Shown: positions 61,146 through 64,000 of the stretch, piece after piece
Layout: each line of letters opens with the position of its first letter
How positions within the stretch are numbered: the first letter of the stretch is position 1
Assembly (NCBI GenBank): GCA_019914995.1
Contig: CM034130.1
Coordinates: 5,580,001 to 5,644,000, forward strand
DNA length: 64,000 bases
From: Acanthochlamys bracteata
Taxonomy: Eukaryota; Streptophyta; Magnoliopsida; Pandanales; Velloziaceae
Direction of reading: 5' to 3'
Notes under the pieces: model-generated
The model's input: only the letters and a program-made list of their open reading frames with translations
Databases searched by the model: none
Told to the model about the DNA's origin: nothing
Position numbers and translations under genes: made by a program

Positions 61146-62447
61146 GTGGGGCGTGAAGACGGTGGAAGAAGTAAGGGGACATTTATAGTATTTTAAAATT
61201 AAATTTATTAAAAAATTTTTAAAAATAAATTTGAATTCTTTTATACAAAAATAAAATTTTATATATAACATTTTCTAATTCTATAATTTATTTGTACTTT
61301 TCAATTTATGAATAATTTTTTAAATATTGTAAAATTTATTAAAACTATAAAATTTTTTATTAAAAATAGTATTATAATTACTGACAAATATTTTTTGAAA
61401 TATTTTTCAAACAAAGTTTTCATAAATCTTTAATTGCTATTGAAAAGATGAAAATCATCTTCAAGTGTATTGGTATTTCATACCTCAAAAGCCAACGTGT
61501 AGATAATCATATATAGTTCTGCACGAGATTACAAAGTTTTTGCTATTAATTTCTTTTATAGATGGTGCTTAAATAAGATTCGTTTCAAATTATCTGTTTA
61601 TGTTAAACGAGGGAATGAGCATATTGTGGTCACCTTGTTTTACTAACAGATATTTTGAAATAATTTAAATAATGAAAATTCTTTGATATCGTGATTTTTT
61701 AAAACAAGCCCAATAGTGTCACGAGTCTTGATTTCCACAAAATTCAAAACATTTAAATTAAATATTACTATTTTGAGTACTTGCTAGCATATGTTATTAA
61801 TTAAGGTCCTAAAATTTGATATTCTATTGTTTTTGACTTTCATGAATTGAAATGAAGAGTTTCTCAAATGCATAACTATAATTTCATTTAGAGTCTAATA
61901 TTAGGTTGAGGTTAAGTTACGCAAGTTTCTAATATAAAGTGATGACCATCACAACTCTGTTATGAGTTTTAATATAGGTTGATAATTAATTAAAGGTAAT
62001 TTAGAGTGATAAACTCTTAATGGCAAATTTTTTTAATAAACTATTTATGGCAAATTTGATCATTCAAATTTTAAAAAGGGGTATTTTTTGACATATAAAT
62101 TCTCAACCTTAAAAACTTTCGAAGAATTTTTATATACAAGAGTCCTAGTTTATAGAATTAGGACTTTTGATCCGATTTTAGAAAATAATTTTACATCAAA
62201 ATTGAAAAAGTTAAGTGCAAATTTGGCATTCAAAATTTCTAAGAAAATCAGGAAGTGGAAATTATTTTATCTGTGAAAATCTTCAAGAATTTTGTAGTTC
62301 TACTAAGTTTTAACTATAAATAAAACTTTTATAATTATGGAAATTTCACTTTTGTTAATTGTTCATGTTAAAATATGTAGTTATTTAAGGGTAAATTTGC
62401 AAAATTTCCAAACTTAAAAAATCAATAAAAAATGTAGAAGTATATTT
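61146..62447. other. AT-rich intergenic DNA
   Basis: No gene. The open frame at 62088-62276 has no family resemblance. Confidence 0.4.
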
Positions 62448-62452
62448 ACTTT

Positions 62453-62600
62453 TATTGGACTGTATTATTGGGCTATATATGAGACAAGCTCTTTATATAT
62501 ACTATATAAATAATCGTACGATGTAAACTCTAGTTATCATTAATTTTTCATTATTCATCATATTCAATTCTATTATTATTTTTCTTCATCAATTGTTTCA
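62453..62600 (+). mobile_element. Solo LTR (148 bp) of a short-LTR Copia family
   Basis: Starts TATTGGACTGTATTATTGGG and ends AATTGTTTCA. It is closely similar to the 3' LTR at 13485-13616. It is flanked by a perfect 5-bp duplication ACTTT (62448-62452 and 62601-62605). No internal sequence adjoins it, so it is a solo LTR. Confidence 0.8.
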
Positions 62601-62605
62601 ACTTT

Positions 62606-63659
62606 GATGAATAAGAACACAAAAATGAGGGTAATAATTCTGAATCTGCAAGTTTCAACCAAATGAGTAATTTAACAAGATATGAAAACTTTTTACACAA
62701 AGAATAATAAATGCACTTTTTAATAAATAAATACAGTAACAAGATTCCAACAATTAAGAAAGAATATTATAAATATTAATTGAACGATTTTACGGACATT
62801 CTCAAAAATTTTTAAAATACTTTTGGTACATGAAAATTTAAATAACAACTATTGACTCCTAGATATCAAAAAGTGTGGGAGTACTTTTTTCTTTTTGCAC
62901 TCTATTTATACTTCAAATTTTGATTATTCACTAAATTTGATTTGGTTTAGATAAATTAAAAGAAGAAAATAGTTTTTCACTTTCTATTTATTCTAACTAT
63001 CAAATCTAACTATTTTCATCTACAGCTTCAATAAAGAATAAAACCACTCTTTTTGTCCACTTCATCAACATCTTAAATTTTGGTGACAAATCAAATTTGA
63101 TTCAACGATTAGTGCTTTACTAATCTTTCAAATTTCACTTTTTAAAATTTATTTTAAACTTTCAAATTTATTTTTAAAACAATATAAATATAAAAATTAT
63201 GCTTTTTTTAGAAATTCATTTTTAAATTCAAATTTTAAAAATAAAAATTTTATTTCCAAACTCAAAGTAACACAAAAATTTATTTTTTATCAAATTCATC
63301 TTGTATCAACTCATTTTTCTAAAATGAGTTTAAAGCTCAATAAACACGTACTTAGAATGTTAGAATCAAATACGATTAATCAGTAAAAGTTGAAATACCG
63401 AAAAAGATGGCTCCATCTTTTTCTGAAATAATAGTTTGCGGATTCGGACCGAACTATTCGAATCGATCTGAAAATCATCCAACCGGACTATAAGCTACTA
63501 TGAGTCAGCAAATAGACGATATATACAATTGACCCATTTTGAATCGTTACGACTCGCTTCAACCTAGTTTGATCGGGGCGATCTGTTCGACCGGGTCAGC
63601 ACGGGATGTTTAAGAAAAAATTAACTAAAAAGCTAATAAGCTTACCGACTTGAATTCTA
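62606..63659. other. AT-rich intergenic DNA left of the formin gene
   Basis: No gene is recognised. 63430-63610 has 'gattcggaccgaactattcgaatcgatctg' style sequence like subterminal hAT DNA. Confidence 0.35.
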
Positions 63660-63779
63660 ATTTGATATTACAGCTCGACCTTTCCTTCTCTGGTTCTTCG
63701 AGCTCGCCGCACGCTCGACTCCGCCACCGCTTCTCTGCCAACACTTTCCCCTTCAAATCTCAAAGCTTTTACAATAACA

Positions 63780-64000
63780 GTGGCGGCGGAGGTAAACCTT
63801 AAGCCAAACCCAGTGCCACCACCACTGCCTGCTTCGATGAAGTTGAAACCTTCTGGTGGAGGAGTTGAGATTTCAGTTGTAGTGATTCATCCTAAGAGCT
63901 TGGATTCTTTGGACGAGGAGAAGAACAAAGAGCAAACCAAATCAAAGTTGAAGCCATTGCATTGGGATAAGGTCCGTGTGAACTCCGGGCAAGAAACGGT
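63780..64000 (+). CDS. Formin, start of FH2 domain (partial, runs off the window)
   Basis: The frame GTG..GT is open to the window edge (73 codons plus 2 bases). It reads a short proline patch (PNPVPPPLPAS), a linker, then KSKLKPLHWDKVRVNSGQE, the signature opening of the formin FH2 domain (KLKPLHWDKV in plant group I formins). FH2 domains nucleate and cap actin filaments. Upstream (63669-63803) a different frame reads SSSSPHARLRHRFSANTFPF and ends in a stop, so either an exon boundary, a frameshift, or a truncated copy lies near 63780-63800. The usual long FH1 proline tract and membrane segment are not seen upstream. Whether the gene is intact cannot be told from this window. Confidence 0.65.
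   Translation, partial: MAAEVNLKPNPVPPPLPASMKLKPSGGGVEISVVVIHPKSLDSLDEEKNKEQTKSKLKPLHWDKVRVNSGQET

Overview
The window is nuclear DNA from a flowering plant, most likely a eudicot. The sequence is AT-rich, the genes are split by spliceosomal introns, and almost everything between them is decayed plant transposable elements. The protein families present (alpha-type carbonic anhydrase with a signal peptide, PPR protein, plant formin, plant alpha/beta hydrolase) are typical of angiosperms. I see no bacterial operon, CRISPR array or organellar gene cluster.

Genes. Three gene models look intact: an alpha/beta hydrolase on the + strand (27834-35280, 4 exons, 344 aa), a plant-specific basic protein on the + strand (47395-49045, 2 exons, 286 aa) and an alpha carbonic anhydrase on the - strand (54084-55707, 6 exons, 273 aa). 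A formin FH2 domain begins at the right edge (63780-64000) and runs out of the window. Broken host genes are two further alpha/beta hydrolase copies (24497-25815, and a last exon split between 14759-14804 and 20381-20590), a PPR gene on the - strand (36204-37277) and an unidentified multi-exon remnant (about 57370-59275).

Layout. 1-14 kb is accessory sequence: a ~2.5-kb solo LTR, AT-rich MITEs, a block of short motifs that looks like a CACTA end, a ~178-bp tandem array split by a dispersed repeat, and a Copia fossil. 14.8-20.4 kb is one hAT transposon sitting inside the last exon of a hydrolase copy, with a perfect 8-bp target duplication. 21.5-23.7 kb is a CACTA element. 24.5-35.3 kb holds a hydrolase pseudogene, a small hAT derivative and the intact hydrolase, whose third intron carries an old Copia element and a tiny SINE. 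36-37.5 kb is the PPR relic. 37.7-40.1 kb holds two terminal-inverted-repeat elements side by side. 40.5-43.1 kb is a second ~2.5-kb LTR-like repeat. 45-51 kb holds the basic-protein gene and more MITEs. 54-56 kb is the carbonic anhydrase. 57-64 kb is a decayed gene, a short solo LTR and the formin.

The genes do not form a pathway. The biological thread is a local hydrolase family of at least three copies, only one of which survives, together with a well-preserved record of transposon insertions. I found no convincing undescribed system. The most useful observations are the hAT-split exon, two introns that seem to start with GC, three short upstream ORFs before the hydrolase, and snRNA-promoter-like motifs in a dispersed repeat.
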